DNA of 64,000 nt from Symmachiella macrocystis (GTDB taxonomy: Bacteria > Planctomycetota > Planctomycetia > Planctomycetales > Planctomycetaceae), in assembly GCF_007860075.1 (NCBI RefSeq), contig NZ_SJPP01000001.1, forward strand, positions 744,001 to 808,000, written 5' to 3'. The notes below the pieces were generated by a model, which did not search any database, was not told the DNA's origin, and saw only the letters and a program-made list of their open reading frames with translations. Every line of letters starts with the position of its first letter. Position 1 is the stretch's first letter. Positions 26,887 to 35,899 of the stretch are shown piece after piece. The position numbers and the translations under genes were made by a program.

Positions 26887-27557
26887 TCCGCCGCGATCCC
26901 TTCTTTGCGACTAGTGCTGTCGCTGTCTCGCTCCAGGGTTCTGACGACTTTGGCCGGCGCGCCTACGGCAACGGAATTGGGTGGAATATCGCTCAACACA
27001 ACCGCGTTCGCTCCGATGACGGCGTTCGCCCCCACGCGGACCGGCCCCAGGATGGCAGCTCCGACGCCAATGTCAGCACCCGCTTCGATAATCGGCAATT
27101 CAAAATCATGCTCCGTCCGCACGACCCCAAAAGTCGTGTTCTGCCGTAGCTGTACGCGATCACCAATCGAAACCGCATTGAAAATCATGCCGCTGTGATG
27201 CCAGATTCTGACCTGACGGCCGACTTGAACGGTGTACGGCAAACTGATTCCGCAGGTCCACTCCACAAAGCGGTAGAGGAATTTGTAGATGATCGAAAAC
27301 GGCATTCTCAGTAACGCAGGTTTGACGCCCATCCGCCAATTTCCAAACCGATGAACGGCCATCGCCCAGAAACCTTGCTCTAATATTTTGCCATCATGCG
27401 TCGCCAAATCCTCGCGCCATAATTTCCAAAGCGAGACACCGGCCGGGTTTTGATTGGTTCGCGCACGCGTTTGCAAATCCACTTCCCCCTGCGGAACAGG
27501 GAGCGAGCTTGAAAGCTCTGCCGACTGCACGAGTATTTGATTTGCACTCACGACCAC
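26883..27557 (-). CDS. Serine acetyltransferase-like hexapeptide acyltransferase
   Basis: A 224-residue protein with a short N-terminal helical region and a hexapeptide beta-helix (VSIGDRVQLRQNTTFG, VRVGANAVIGANAVV, then VGAPAKVV). Similar in type to the protein at 17163 but longer at the N terminus. Likely O-acetylates a sugar in the polysaccharide. The start shown is GTG; another GTG lies two codons on. The 45-bp gap to the upstream gene contains four short GGCT-bearing repeats. Confidence 0.8.
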   Translation of the reverse strand: MVVSANQILVQSAELSSSLPVPQGEVDLQTRARTNQNPAGVSLWKLWREDLATHDGKILEQGFWAMAVHRFGNWRMGVKPALLRMPFSIIYKFLYRFVEWTCGISLPYTVQVGRQVRIWHHSGMIFNAVSIGDRVQLRQNTTFGVVRTEHDFELPIIEAGADIGVGAAILGPVRVGANAVIGANAVVLSDIPPNSVAVGAPAKVVRTLERDSDSTSRKEGIAAE

Positions 27558-27602
27558 TTCCCAATTGACACGGCTAATTTGACTACGGCTGAATCAACAC
27601 GG

Positions 27603-28616
27603 CTAACCAACGCGGCTGGGCCACCAAAAATTGAATCGCACAAAATCACGCACCATGCATTTTGGAAACGTGATCGATTTTCTCTGCAGGAAACACCGCG
27701 CGCGGTACAGCAAATGGCCGGTCAGCCAACTGATGTCCGCAATAATCCGAGACATTTTTCCGTAGTTTTGCGTAAAAAATCGAGCCCGCGATTCATACCA
27801 ATACTTCGGCAATCGGCGATCATCGGCGTCGCGACTCGTCACGCCGGAACTCTGCCCCACCAGATGCACGACCCGGCTTGTGGGAACGTATACCGTCCGC
27901 CAATTCTGACGGGCGGCGCGCAGACAGTAATCGACTTCTTCGTAGTAAAGAAAATAGCCTTCGTCCAGTAATCCCGTGTCGTCGATCACTTCCCGCCGAA
28001 TCAACATACTCGCACCGGCCAACCAATCGGTCTCGTACTCTTGATCGACCTGCACAGGAGCGACTTCCGCGTTGGGAAATAGCTTAAACCACAATCCCAA
28101 GTTCAGGCCTCGCGCCCATTCGCGGCCGATTGTCTGAAAGCGAAAAGCGGAGCGTTGTGACGTGCCGTCCATGTCTTCCAGGCGGCTCCCCACGATTCCG
28201 GCCTGCGGATGAGTTTCCAAAGCCTGCAACAAAGACTCTAAAGCTCCAGGTCTGACGATCGTGTCCGAGTTCAATAACCAAACCGCTCCCATCGAGGGGT
28301 CGTCTCCGGCAAGCGCTCGACGGATCCCCACGTTATTACCGAAAGCGAATCCTCCGTTACTCGGAGCACACAACAGCTCCACCCACTCATTCCAACCCCG
28401 CTCGGAAATGACTGCCTGAATTTCCTCTACGGAATTATCGCTGGAAGCGTTATCGACGACATACACCTGCAGACGGTCACATTCCCAGCGCGTTTCCTGA
28501 AGCGAATCGATGCATTGCACGACGAGCTCCGCAGTGCCGTAATTCACAATCACTGCTGCAACGGACACAGGAAGCACTTGAGGCGTTTCAGTCTCTATGG
28601 ATGTTTCAACAAGCAT
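27603..28616 (-). CDS. Family 2 (rhamnosyltransferase-type) glycosyltransferase
   Basis: About 337 residues. Motifs: VAAVIVNYGTAELVVQCIDSL, VYVVDNASSDNSVEE, WLLNSDTIVRPGAL and a downstream EEVDYCLRA region, as in WbbL-type rhamnosyltransferases and related GT2 enzymes. The frame runs upstream to 28817, but the conserved domain begins just after Met at 28616 and the extension is low in domain likeness and overlaps the promoter, so 28616 is chosen. First gene of the minus-strand operon, directly downstream of the tandem sigma-54-type promoters. Confidence 0.87.
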   Translation of the reverse strand: MLVETSIETETPQVLPVSVAAVIVNYGTAELVVQCIDSLQETRWECDRLQVYVVDNASSDNSVEEIQAVISERGWNEWVELLCAPSNGGFAFGNNVGIRRALAGDDPSMGAVWLLNSDTIVRPGALESLLQALETHPQAGIVGSRLEDMDGTSQRSAFRFQTIGREWARGLNLGLWFKLFPNAEVAPVQVDQEYETDWLAGASMLIRREVIDDTGLLDEGYFLYYEEVDYCLRAARQNWRTVYVPTSRVVHLVGQSSGVTSRDADDRRLPKYWYESRARFFTQNYGKMSRIIADISWLTGHLLYRARCFLQRKSITFPKCMVRDFVRFNFWWPSRVG

Positions 28617-28669
28617 GTTCACGTTATTAGTGGAGAGGTTAACGTGCCGGGGAGGAGTTGTACAGATTC

Positions 28670-28686
28670 TGCAAATCGCATGCCAA
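28670..28686 (-). promoter_or_regulatory. Sigma-54 promoter P1 of the minus-strand glycosyltransferase operon
   Basis: Minus strand reads TTGGCATGCGATTTGCA, a near-perfect -24/-12 promoter: TTGGCATG, four bases, then TTGCA, with GG and GC at the obligatory spacing. Predicted transcription start near 28659, 43 nt before the ATG at 28616. Confidence 0.8.
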
Positions 28687-28727
28687 GAGCCACCCAGCAA
28701 AACGACCGTGCGGCTCCACCTGCATTG

Positions 28728-28744
28728 AGCACGTCGTGTGCCAA
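28728..28744 (-). promoter_or_regulatory. Sigma-54 promoter P2, upstream tandem copy
   Basis: Minus strand reads TTGGCACACGACGTGCT. The -24 box is TTGGCAC and the -12 GC is at the right distance (GTGC in place of TTGC). It lies 58 bp upstream of P1 in the same orientation; predicted start near 28717. Confidence 0.55.
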
Positions 28745-29086
28745 GATCGACCGAAACCCAACGTGCCGATGACGGACTTGTTCCCCAAGCCACCGCGTCG
28801 CCTTGCCGGGCATCCATGGCGACGGCGCATCAATAACGGAAATGTCTTCGCCGCCACCACGAATAGGTCTAATCACTCGTCGTGCCGGAAAAACCGATCT
28901 CCTTGCCGCTCACAGGGGATCGCCCCCAGTTGCGTCATCTAAGGGACCGCCCATTAGAATTCTGCGACCGACAAGGGAAGCCTGCGCCCCAAAAGTATAG
29001 GCATGCTAAACAAACCCCTGACAGTTGCAAGAGCCACCTTTATCAAAGCCGTCTCCCCATTCAACCGCTTGTAATTATCAACACTC

Positions 29087-29103
29087 AATTATCATTTCGA
29101 TAA
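29087..29103. promoter_or_regulatory. Palindromic element shared with the PEP-CTERM control region
   Basis: AATTATCATTTCGATAA matches AATTATCAAATCGATAA at 6607-6623 in 15 of 17 positions. TTATC and GATAA form an inverted repeat with a 5-bp spacer, and another AATTATCA lies at 29072-29079. It lies 370-440 bp upstream of the two minus-strand sigma-54 starts and about 340 bp upstream of the start expected for the sugar transferase gene. Candidate binding site of the activator at 7825. Confidence 0.4.
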
Positions 29104-29475
29104 ACCCTTCAGCTCACCCTCCCACCAAAAATCTCTCAATATTCAAGAGAGCAATTCTACCGCGAATTCGGCGTTATCCCAGCAGTTCCTGGGTTGATTC
29201 CCTCCATTTTGGCAGGAGCAATCCCGTGATTGCGGACCATCTCAGCACTGATTGGCTCACGATTTGCGTTAGGGTTTCCTCCAGTACAAAACCCGCATTT
29301 ATCGAGATGCAAAGGAGCACGAAAGCTTCGTGTCTCATCCCTGAGATAAATGGGGATAAATGCAAGATTTTCATGGAAATTCGGATTTCCGTGAAACGGT
29401 CCTCCATCGGTTGGCACGGCAGTCACCGCAGACCGTTACCTACCCAACCTCCCAGATGAATTTGAAGGATGTACT

Positions 29476-30279
29476 ATGTCGGAGAACGGTACTTCGGGCC
29501 AAACAGCAACCGCCACTCTGCATTCCTCCCTAAACCCACTTTACCCTCCCCCCACTCACCCCAGCGGCTCAGAGCGTACCATCGAACATTCCGTTCGACC
29601 CCGTACACTCCGCCGCACAGTGCGTGAGGCGGTCACGCATCGCCCCAAGAGCATTGCCACCCAGCGGGAGAAAGCACTTTACGCATTCGCGAAACGGGCT
29701 CTGGACGTTTTCGTCACAGGCTCTGCGATTCTAGTGTTTTCGCCGTTGTTCATCGCAATCGCTTTGGCAATTCGCCTGACAAGTCGCGGACCGGCTATCT
29801 ACAAACATACACGTGTTGGACTGCGTGGCCAGGAATTCACCTGCTACAAATTTCGCTCAATGTCCGTCGATGCGGATCGCCAAAAGGACGAATTGCGCGA
29901 GAAAAACCAACACGAGGATAGCCGCACCTTCAAAATGGCTCATGACCCGCGCGTGACGCCGATCGGACGACTACTCCGTAAGTCGAGCTTCGACGAACTG
30001 CCCCAATTGTTCAACGTACTGCTAGGCGACATGAGCTTGGTCGGGCCCCGCCCGCCGGTGCCTTCGGAAGTCGAGCAATACTCCTGGGACGACCTCCGGC
30101 GACTGGAAGTCAAACCCGGCCTGACTTGCATTTGGCAGGTCTCCGGACGCAGCAACATCCCCTTTCCGAAACAATTGCAAATGGACATCGAATACATCGA
30201 GCGTCAATCGCTGCTATTCGACATGCAACTCCTGCTGCGAACCGTACCTGCCGTGTTGAGTGCAAAGGGCGCTTACTAA
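29476..30279 (+). CDS. Undecaprenyl-phosphate sugar phosphotransferase (initiating enzyme)
   Basis: A 267-residue bacterial sugar transferase that links the first sugar-1-phosphate to undecaprenyl phosphate. One membrane helix (about residues 75-100) is followed by the catalytic domain with KFRSM, the DELPQ motif, GDMSLVGPRPP and KPGLTCIWQVSGR. It is the short form without the four N-terminal helices of WbaP/WcaJ, and has an extra low-complexity Pro/Thr-rich N terminus of about 60 residues. It reads divergently from the minus-strand operon. Confidence 0.9.
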   Translation: MSENGTSGQTATATLHSSLNPLYPPPTHPSGSERTIEHSVRPRTLRRTVREAVTHRPKSIATQREKALYAFAKRALDVFVTGSAILVFSPLFIAIALAIRLTSRGPAIYKHTRVGLRGQEFTCYKFRSMSVDADRQKDELREKNQHEDSRTFKMAHDPRVTPIGRLLRKSSFDELPQLFNVLLGDMSLVGPRPPVPSEVEQYSWDDLRRLEVKPGLTCIWQVSGRSNIPFPKQLQMDIEYIERQSLLFDMQLLLRTVPAVLSAKGAY

Positions 30280-30317
30280 ATCACTTTGGGTGGGGGCTAT
30301 TACGTTTGTCTGAACTA

Positions 30318-30342
30318 GCCCTTGCGTGGCAAACGCAAGGGC
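30318..30342. terminator. 10-bp hairpin between sugar transferase and WecG-type genes
   Basis: GCCCTTGCGT and ACGCAAGGGC form a perfect 10-bp stem around a GGCAA loop. No T tract follows on either strand, so it may be a weak terminator, an RNA-stability hairpin or a processing site between the two genes. Confidence 0.45.
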
Positions 30343-30426
30343 GTTATCACCAAACGTGACTTCGTGCTGTCCTAACCCCCCCCACAACTTGCGTCGCAGT
30401 GCTGACACAGAGCTGCCACAGAAAAC

Positions 30427-31266
30427 ATGTTGCCTTCACCCCACCCCGCACAAAATTGCGAAACTGACGGGGAACCCCCGCAACACCCTGTGCCGCCGCA
30501 CGTCAAAATGTTCGGCATCGCCATTCATCAAGTGACGATGGACGATGCGATCGACTGGGGACTGAAGCGCATGCAAGGTCCCGCCGGACCCTGTGAGTTG
30601 GTCTTTACTCCCAATGTCGACCACATTGTTCAACTCAACCAAAATCTGCAACTGCGCGACGCATACGGACTGGCAGGTTTAGTCGTTGCTGATGGATGGC
30701 CTGTCGTCACCGCATCGCGCTGGCTCAAAAAAACGCTCCCCGCCCGCGTCGCCGGCTCTGACTTAGTCCCCGCACTGATTGCTGCTGGGGCCTCCCAACA
30801 CAATCCGCGAATCTTTCTGCTGGGTGGAGCCACCGGTGTCGCGGAACAGGCAGCGGCCCGCATTCGGCAACGTTGGCCGAAAGCCAATATCGTCGGCACC
30901 GATAGCCCCCCTTTCGGATTCGAAACCCAGGACGACGAAAACCAGCGCATTGTCGCCAAGGTGAACGAATCAGCGCCTGATCTTCTGGTCGTCGGCTTTG
31001 GCGCTCCGAAACAGGAACTGTGGTTAGCTCGCCATCGCTCGCAACTCAATGCAAAGATTGCCGTAGCAGCCGGGGGCACGATCGACTTCCTGGCGGGGCA
31101 CCAAACGCGCGCCCCACGCTGGGCCCAACACGCGCGGCTCGAATGGCTGCACCGCATGCTGACAAACCCACGGCGTCTGGCCGGTCGCTACCTGAAGGGG
31201 GCAATCGTCTTCCCCAGACTCGTCATCCGGGAATACCGCACCGCAGCCGACCCTCAACACCATTGA
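30427..31266 (+). CDS. WecG/TagA/CpsF-family glycosyltransferase
   Basis: A 279-residue GT26-type enzyme that usually adds the second sugar to the undecaprenyl-linked first sugar. Visible family motifs: FTPNVDHIVQLNQN, ADGWPVV, a catalytic-region Asp before VVTASRW, LLGGATGVAEQAA and VGFGAPKQELWL, then GGTIDFLAG. Follows the initiating transferase by about 150 bp in the same direction, which fits its biochemical order. A later Met at 30508 (MFGIAIHQ) could be the true start, because the first 27 residues are Pro-rich and not conserved in type. Confidence 0.87.
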   Translation: MLPSPHPAQNCETDGEPPQHPVPPHVKMFGIAIHQVTMDDAIDWGLKRMQGPAGPCELVFTPNVDHIVQLNQNLQLRDAYGLAGLVVADGWPVVTASRWLKKTLPARVAGSDLVPALIAAGASQHNPRIFLLGGATGVAEQAAARIRQRWPKANIVGTDSPPFGFETQDDENQRIVAKVNESAPDLLVVGFGAPKQELWLARHRSQLNAKIAVAAGGTIDFLAGHQTRAPRWAQHARLEWLHRMLTNPRRLAGRYLKGAIVFPRLVIREYRTAADPQHH

Positions 31267-31381
31267 GTATTCGAGTTGCGGGTAAGTTCGCAGTTAGCTT
31301 CACGCCACGGTCCTCTACTCAGCCCAGAAGGTTTAAGCGGTAGCGTAGCAACGAACTCACTCATAGAACGTAGCTGAACCG

Positions 31382-32371
31382 CTATTCCGCATAGCCGTTG
31401 GGGTGGCTTTGATGCCAGTTCCAAGCGGTTTGCATGATGTCGCGCAATTGCGGAAACTGCGGCTTCCAATCCAACTCCGCACGGATTTTCTGACTGTCCG
31501 CAACCAGAATGGCCGGGTCACCCGCACGCCGCTCTCCGGAAACAACCGGGATCGGATGACCGGTCACTTCGCGCGCAGTTTCGATCACATCTTGCACACT
31601 AAATCCGTTGCCATTGCCGAGATTATAAACCCGACTGCCTTCCGCTAGGGCATCCAGTGCCCGAATATGGGCTTGCGCCAAATCCGAAACATGGATGTAA
31701 TCACGAATGCACGTCCCATCTTCCGTCGGATAATCGTCGCCAAAAACCGTAATCTGATCACGCTGCCCCAAGGCAACTTCCAGCACTAACGGAATGAGAT
31801 GCGTTTCGGGAGTATGGTCTTCGCCGCGCTCAGCCGTCGCTCCCGCCGCATTAAAATAACGCAGCGCCGCATACCGCAATCCATGAATCTGCTCCAGCCA
31901 AGCCAGCATGCGCTCGAGAATATATTTCGATTCGCCGTAGGCACTCCCGGGGGCAATTTTTGTCGATTCCGAAATGGGAATCTCTTCGGGGTCGCCAAAC
32001 AGATTGGCCGTCGACGAAAGAATCAGTTGACGCACATCGTGATTCACCATGGTTTGAAACAGATTCAATCCGGCCGTCACATTTTGGCCCAAGTACTTCA
32101 GCGGCACTTGCATCGACTCGCCGACCAAGGAATGAGCGGCAAAGTGCAGAACACTCTCCGGACGGTATTCAGCGACCGTCGACTCAATCGCCTCCGCATC
32201 AAGCAAGTCACCTTCGACAAACACCGCATCGGGATGCACAGCGGCGCGATGCCCCTGCGACAGATTGTCGAAGACAACCACGCGCGCTCCCTCGCCGACA
32301 AGCTGCTCGACCACCACACTGCCAATATAACCGGCTCCACCGGTGACCAAAATTGTTTTTGCCGAACTCAA
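31382..32371 (-). CDS. galE: UDP-glucose 4-epimerase
   Basis: About 329 residues. Interconverts UDP-glucose and UDP-galactose (or the N-acetyl forms) for polysaccharide synthesis. NAD-binding TGGAGYIGS starts near residue 9, the catalytic pair is in YGESK, and the family tail [22 protein letters not shown] is complete. The frame extends to 32467, but a TTG at 32371 has AAAAGGG at proper distance and gives the family's usual N terminus, so TTG is preferred. Convergent with the WecG-type gene. Confidence 0.92.
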   Translation of the reverse strand: MSSAKTILVTGGAGYIGSVVVEQLVGEGARVVVFDNLSQGHRAAVHPDAVFVEGDLLDAEAIESTVAEYRPESVLHFAAHSLVGESMQVPLKYLGQNVTAGLNLFQTMVNHDVRQLILSSTANLFGDPEEIPISESTKIAPGSAYGESKYILERMLAWLEQIHGLRYAALRYFNAAGATAERGEDHTPETHLIPLVLEVALGQRDQITVFGDDYPTEDGTCIRDYIHVSDLAQAHIRALDALAEGSRVYNLGNGNGFSVQDVIETAREVTGHPIPVVSGERRAGDPAILVADSQKIRAELDWKPQFPQLRDIMQTAWNWHQSHPNGYAE

Positions 32372-32788
32372 AGCAACATCCCTTTTCCAACAAATACGTG
32401 ACGCCTCACACTGTAGTTTGCAGCCACAGAATTGTCGAATGCTAGGCCCGAAAACACCCCTCACCACTAGCCCGGTTCCTCAGTAAAAAAAAGTGAAATC
32501 GCCAATCTCCCAACCCCCATAATTCACATGTCACCCATGCGGACAATTCCGAACACCCCCGCCAATTTCGACATGAGTCAGCAATGCGGAGCGGGACAGG
32601 CGATTCAGTGCGGACTTTTGTTTTCGCAGACAGCCGTGTAGAATCCCCAAACCACCCGCCATCCCGCCCGATACCACCGGACGTGATAGTATTTCGTCGC
32701 CACCGTTTGTGACCACCGAAAGAAAAACCGAAAAGAAAGTCAAACAAACGCGAACTCCCGACAGCCTCCCAGCATCTAAACTCCCCCC
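32372..32788. other. Intergenic region between galE and the tRNA gene
   Basis: About 420 bp. No gene, terminator or repeat is recognised. It must contain the divergent promoters of galE and the tRNA, but I cannot point to clear boxes. Confidence 0.4.
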
Positions 32789-32862
32789 GGGGCCGTAGCT
32801 CAATCGGTTAGAGCAGCAAACTCATAATTTGTTGGTTGCAGGTTCGAGTCCTGCCGGCCCTA
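32789..32862 (+). tRNA. tRNA with CAU anticodon (elongator Met or Ile2)
   Basis: The full cloverleaf can be traced: acceptor GGGGCCG with CGGCCCU, D arm GCTC/GAGC, anticodon stem GCAAA/TTTGT with loop CTCATAA (anticodon CAT), variable TGGTT and T arm GCAGG-TTCGAGT-CCTGC, discriminator A. CCA is not encoded. The first acceptor pair is a G1-U72 wobble. CAU tRNAs are either methionine or lysidine-modified isoleucine tRNAs. C5-G68 recalls Ile2, but G4-C69 does not, so this is left open; it is not the initiator type, because it has an ordinary paired first position. Confidence 0.9.
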
Positions 32863-32965
32863 TTTTTGTCTGGTGTTGCTTTGAGAAGTTGCCGCTGGCT
32901 TGTGTCGTCCGCTCCGTTGTCCATTTTGATTTCAACTTTGTTTGCAAAAAGGCTTCGGAGCGAGA

Positions 32966-34420
32966 ATGACTGACACTTACTTCGTCACCATCTTCGGGAC
33001 GGGCCTGCTTTTCTTGATCCACGTTGCCGTTGGTGCGCGAGCGATTTTGCGCCCGCACCGCGATCCAGCATCTCGCGTGGCTTGGATTGTGGTGATTTTC
33101 ACGCTGCCCGTGATCGGCATTATCGCTTACCTTCTACTCGGTGAGACGAACATTGGCCGCCGCCGCGTGGCGCGGATGCGCGAAGTGTTATCGCAGATGC
33201 CGAACGTCTCAGCTGCGGCTGCGACGGAAAACACGAGTCTTCAGCCGGAGATCCCCGAGTGTTATGCACACCTGTTCCGGATCGGATCCACGGTCAATGG
33301 ATTTGAGCCGGTGAGCGGCAACCGTGGTGAGTTGATGCAGGATTCCAATGCGACGATCAAATCCATGATTGCCGACATCGATGCTGCCAAAGACCACGTG
33401 CATCTGATCTTCTACATCTGGCTCACAGACAACAACGGACGCGCGGTGGTTGAAGCACTAAAACGGGCTGCCGCGCGGGGGGTGACTTGTCGGGCGATGG
33501 CCGATGGGCTCGGTTCGCGCACCATGATCGACTCGGAACACTGGAAGGCTATGCAAGCCGCCGGCGTCCGTGTTGCCGTCGCACTTCCCATCGGCAACCC
33601 CTTACTGCGTCCGCTCAAAGGGCGGATCGATCTGCGCAATCACCGCAAAATCTTGGTGATCGACAATCGCGTGACCTATTGCGGAAGTCAGAATTGCGCA
33701 GACCCTGAATTTCGCGTGAAGGCGAAGTACGCGCCCTGGGTCGATGCGATGATCCGCTTCGAAGGTCCGATTGTCCGGCAAAACCAGTACCTGTTTGCCA
33801 GTGACTGGATGGCGCATGTCGACGAGGATATCAACGACCTACTACGGCAACCGCTTCCGCCGCTCGAAGATGGTTTGGCAGCTCAAGTGATCGGCACCGG
33901 ACCGACGGTACGTTACGAGGCAATGCCGCAGGTGTTTGAAACACTGATGTATGCAGGACGGCACGAACTGGTCATCTCAACGCCCTACTACGTGCCCGAC
34001 GAAGCCATGCAAGCGGCACTCTGCGCCAGTGCGCGCCGAGGCGTTGAGACCACGATCATTTTCCCCGCCAAGAACGACTCTTTCATTGTCGGAGCTGCCA
34101 GTCGTAGTTATTACGCAGACCTACTGGCGGCGGGCGTGCAGATTTTCGAATACGAAGGCGGCCTGCTGCACACCAAGTCCCTGACATTGGACGGCGAGAT
34201 CACGCTGATCGGATCCGCCAACATGGACCGCCGTAGTTTTGATCTGAACTACGAAAACAACATCCTCTTCTACGACCAAGGTTTGACCGCTGACGTCCGC
34301 CAACGGCAAGCGACCTACCTGGCACATTCCCACCCCGTGACAGCCGAGATGGTCGCCAATTGGCCCATCCGTCATCGCCTGTGGAACAACACCATCGCCA
34401 TGCTCGGCCCGGTGCTTTGA
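32966..34420 (+). CDS. cls: Cardiolipin synthase (phospholipase D family)
   Basis: About 484 residues. Makes cardiolipin from two phosphatidylglycerols at the inner membrane. Two N-terminal helices are followed by two HKD motifs: HRKILVID (with GSQN downstream) and HTKSLTLD (with GSANMD downstream). The length is normal for bacterial ClsA-type enzymes. The ATG at 32966 has GGAG in front and is preferred to the TTG at 32942. It follows the tRNA gene by about 100 bp. Confidence 0.93.
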   Translation: MTDTYFVTIFGTGLLFLIHVAVGARAILRPHRDPASRVAWIVVIFTLPVIGIIAYLLLGETNIGRRRVARMREVLSQMPNVSAAAATENTSLQPEIPECYAHLFRIGSTVNGFEPVSGNRGELMQDSNATIKSMIADIDAAKDHVHLIFYIWLTDNNGRAVVEALKRAAARGVTCRAMADGLGSRTMIDSEHWKAMQAAGVRVAVALPIGNPLLRPLKGRIDLRNHRKILVIDNRVTYCGSQNCADPEFRVKAKYAPWVDAMIRFEGPIVRQNQYLFASDWMAHVDEDINDLLRQPLPPLEDGLAAQVIGTGPTVRYEAMPQVFETLMYAGRHELVISTPYYVPDEAMQAALCASARRGVETTIIFPAKNDSFIVGAASRSYYADLLAAGVQIFEYEGGLLHTKSLTLDGEITLIGSANMDRRSFDLNYENNILFYDQGLTADVRQRQATYLAHSHPVTAEMVANWPIRHRLWNNTIAMLGPVL

Positions 34421-34489
34421 GCGGTCCGCCTGCGACATCGGATGACAATGCAATTAACTCGCACTGCGTCTATGCACAGCGCATGATGC

Positions 34490-35716
34490 TCACCATGTCA
34501 GCCAATCAAAAGGCTGCACGTCGTCGGGGAGTTGCCAAGCACCGCGGATTTCGCAATCGGGCAGCGATGCTTTGAGTTCGTCGCCGGCAGCCTGATGCCA
34601 GCATCGAACTCGCATGATTTTTAGCTGCGGCAGTTTTTGTAAAGCCTGCAACCCGGTTGCCGAGAGTTGAATTCTCTCAGTCTCCAGAAATTCCAAATCC
34701 TCAAACTGCGCAATCATCTTCGCAGACGCATCGTCAATCCCATGCAGCCCGAATAATTTTCGCGTGCTAGGGTACTTATCGTGAAGGCGTCGGAATTCCT
34801 GTTCAGACAACAAGCGAGATCCTGATCCTCTTCTTATCGTCGAATCTCGGGTGCGGCAAAAAACCGAAACCGTTTGCGGAATCCCGGCTCCATCGATCCA
34901 GACCTTGGCAAACGACACGCCGTCTGCGCTTGCCGGTTGTAGTTTGATTTCCTCGTACTTCCAGTTGCAGGTTTCAGATTCCACGCGCGTTGTCGGAATC
35001 GCTGTCTGCTCCGGTGTCGCTCTCGGCGGAGCATTTGCTAGATTTCGCAGCACCTCCTCACCCACAGCATTTCCGAAGAACTTCACACGCCCGTCGGCTA
35101 ACACGAAGTAGGCCCCATCTCCTGTGGGGCGGCCAAAGCCGTTCGGCTCGTCATTGAGACGCTCCCCCAAGGCTCGCCAATTGTACGGATACGCCCACGG
35201 GTGAAAGTTGCCGGTCACCTCGCCCGCCAACCACGTGTGCGACAGCCCAGCGGTCAGGTCTTCGAACGTCACGCTGCTATTGCGGTGGAAGACATGGGGA
35301 TTTCCCATGTAATGCGTTAGTCCGTAACCGTCGTGCGAGAGCTGTTGAGGGATGGCTGGATTTTCACAATCATGAAATGCCTGCCGTACCCAAGGGTCAT
35401 TCTCAACATCGTCCCAAGGTCTCACCATATTCACGCCAAAAATAATTTGCGCGTAAGGATAAATCATGGTCAACCACCCGTGCATCGCCACGCCATCGTC
35501 GCGAATAATCCCCCCACTGGGAAAAGTCTCTTGGCCGTTATAGTAGTTGTGGACGCCCAGTCCGATGTTCTTGAGGCGATTCACCGATTGGGTTTTCCTG
35601 GCTTGGGTCCGCGCACGTTGGACCGCCGGAAGCAATATTCCAATCACGAGGAGCAGCACCCCACCGACCACCAGCACGGGGATCCAGCGTCGAAAGGGGA
35701 ATTCTCGCACGTTCAT
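34490..35716 (-). CDS. DUF1559 pilin-like protein with C-terminal leucine-rich segment
   Basis: About 408 residues, of a family expanded in planctomycetes. An N-terminal helix (WIPVLVVGGVLLLVIGILLP) is followed by AVQRARTQARKTQSVNRLKNIGLGVHNYY, the DUF1559 hallmark. The usual prepilin cleavage motif (GFTLIE) is missing; the segment before the helix is REFPFRRW. The last ~80 residues look leucine-rich (FEDLEFLETERIQLSATGL...). The start at 35716 has GGGAGG upstream. Function unknown; probably membrane-anchored and exported. Confidence 0.85.
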   Translation of the reverse strand: MNVREFPFRRWIPVLVVGGVLLLVIGILLPAVQRARTQARKTQSVNRLKNIGLGVHNYYNGQETFPSGGIIRDDGVAMHGWLTMIYPYAQIIFGVNMVRPWDDVENDPWVRQAFHDCENPAIPQQLSHDGYGLTHYMGNPHVFHRNSSVTFEDLTAGLSHTWLAGEVTGNFHPWAYPYNWRALGERLNDEPNGFGRPTGDGAYFVLADGRVKFFGNAVGEEVLRNLANAPPRATPEQTAIPTTRVESETCNWKYEEIKLQPASADGVSFAKVWIDGAGIPQTVSVFCRTRDSTIRRGSGSRLLSEQEFRRLHDKYPSTRKLFGLHGIDDASAKMIAQFEDLEFLETERIQLSATGLQALQKLPQLKIMRVRCWHQAAGDELKASLPDCEIRGAWQLPDDVQPFDWLTW

Positions 35717-35899
35717 GGTCGATGCCTCCCTCTTTGTTGTGAAACGAGTCACCCTGCGCAATGACCAAGTCGTCGTTTGGGGCCGGGAATCGGCGAACGC
35801 CAATTGGCCGTTAGACTTTCGTCTGTGCGATCCCCAGATTATAACGGGATTCTGCAATCATTATTTTCCACAGCGAGAAGATTTCTGAGGACTCTCCCC

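Larger units (their letters stand above)
28617..29475. other. Control region between divergent polysaccharide operons
   Basis: About 860 bp without a gene I can support; the frames inside are short and have no domains. It holds two minus-strand sigma-54-type promoters (28670-28686 and 28728-28744), the palindromic element at 29087-29103, and on the plus strand a perfect TTGGCACG at 29412-29419 without a matching -12 GC. Confidence 0.6.

Noticed and set aside
29412-29428. Sigma-54 promoter candidate for the sugar transferase gene (perfect TTGGCACG at 37-65 bp before the ATG)
   Set aside because: The -12 box at the required spacing reads TCAC and lacks the essential G of GC. Position is attractive but the core element is incomplete.
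29025-29459. 144-codon open frame between the divergent polysaccharide operons
   Set aside because: Lies across the proposed control element, has no domain and odd composition; an antisense frame covers the same stretch equally well.
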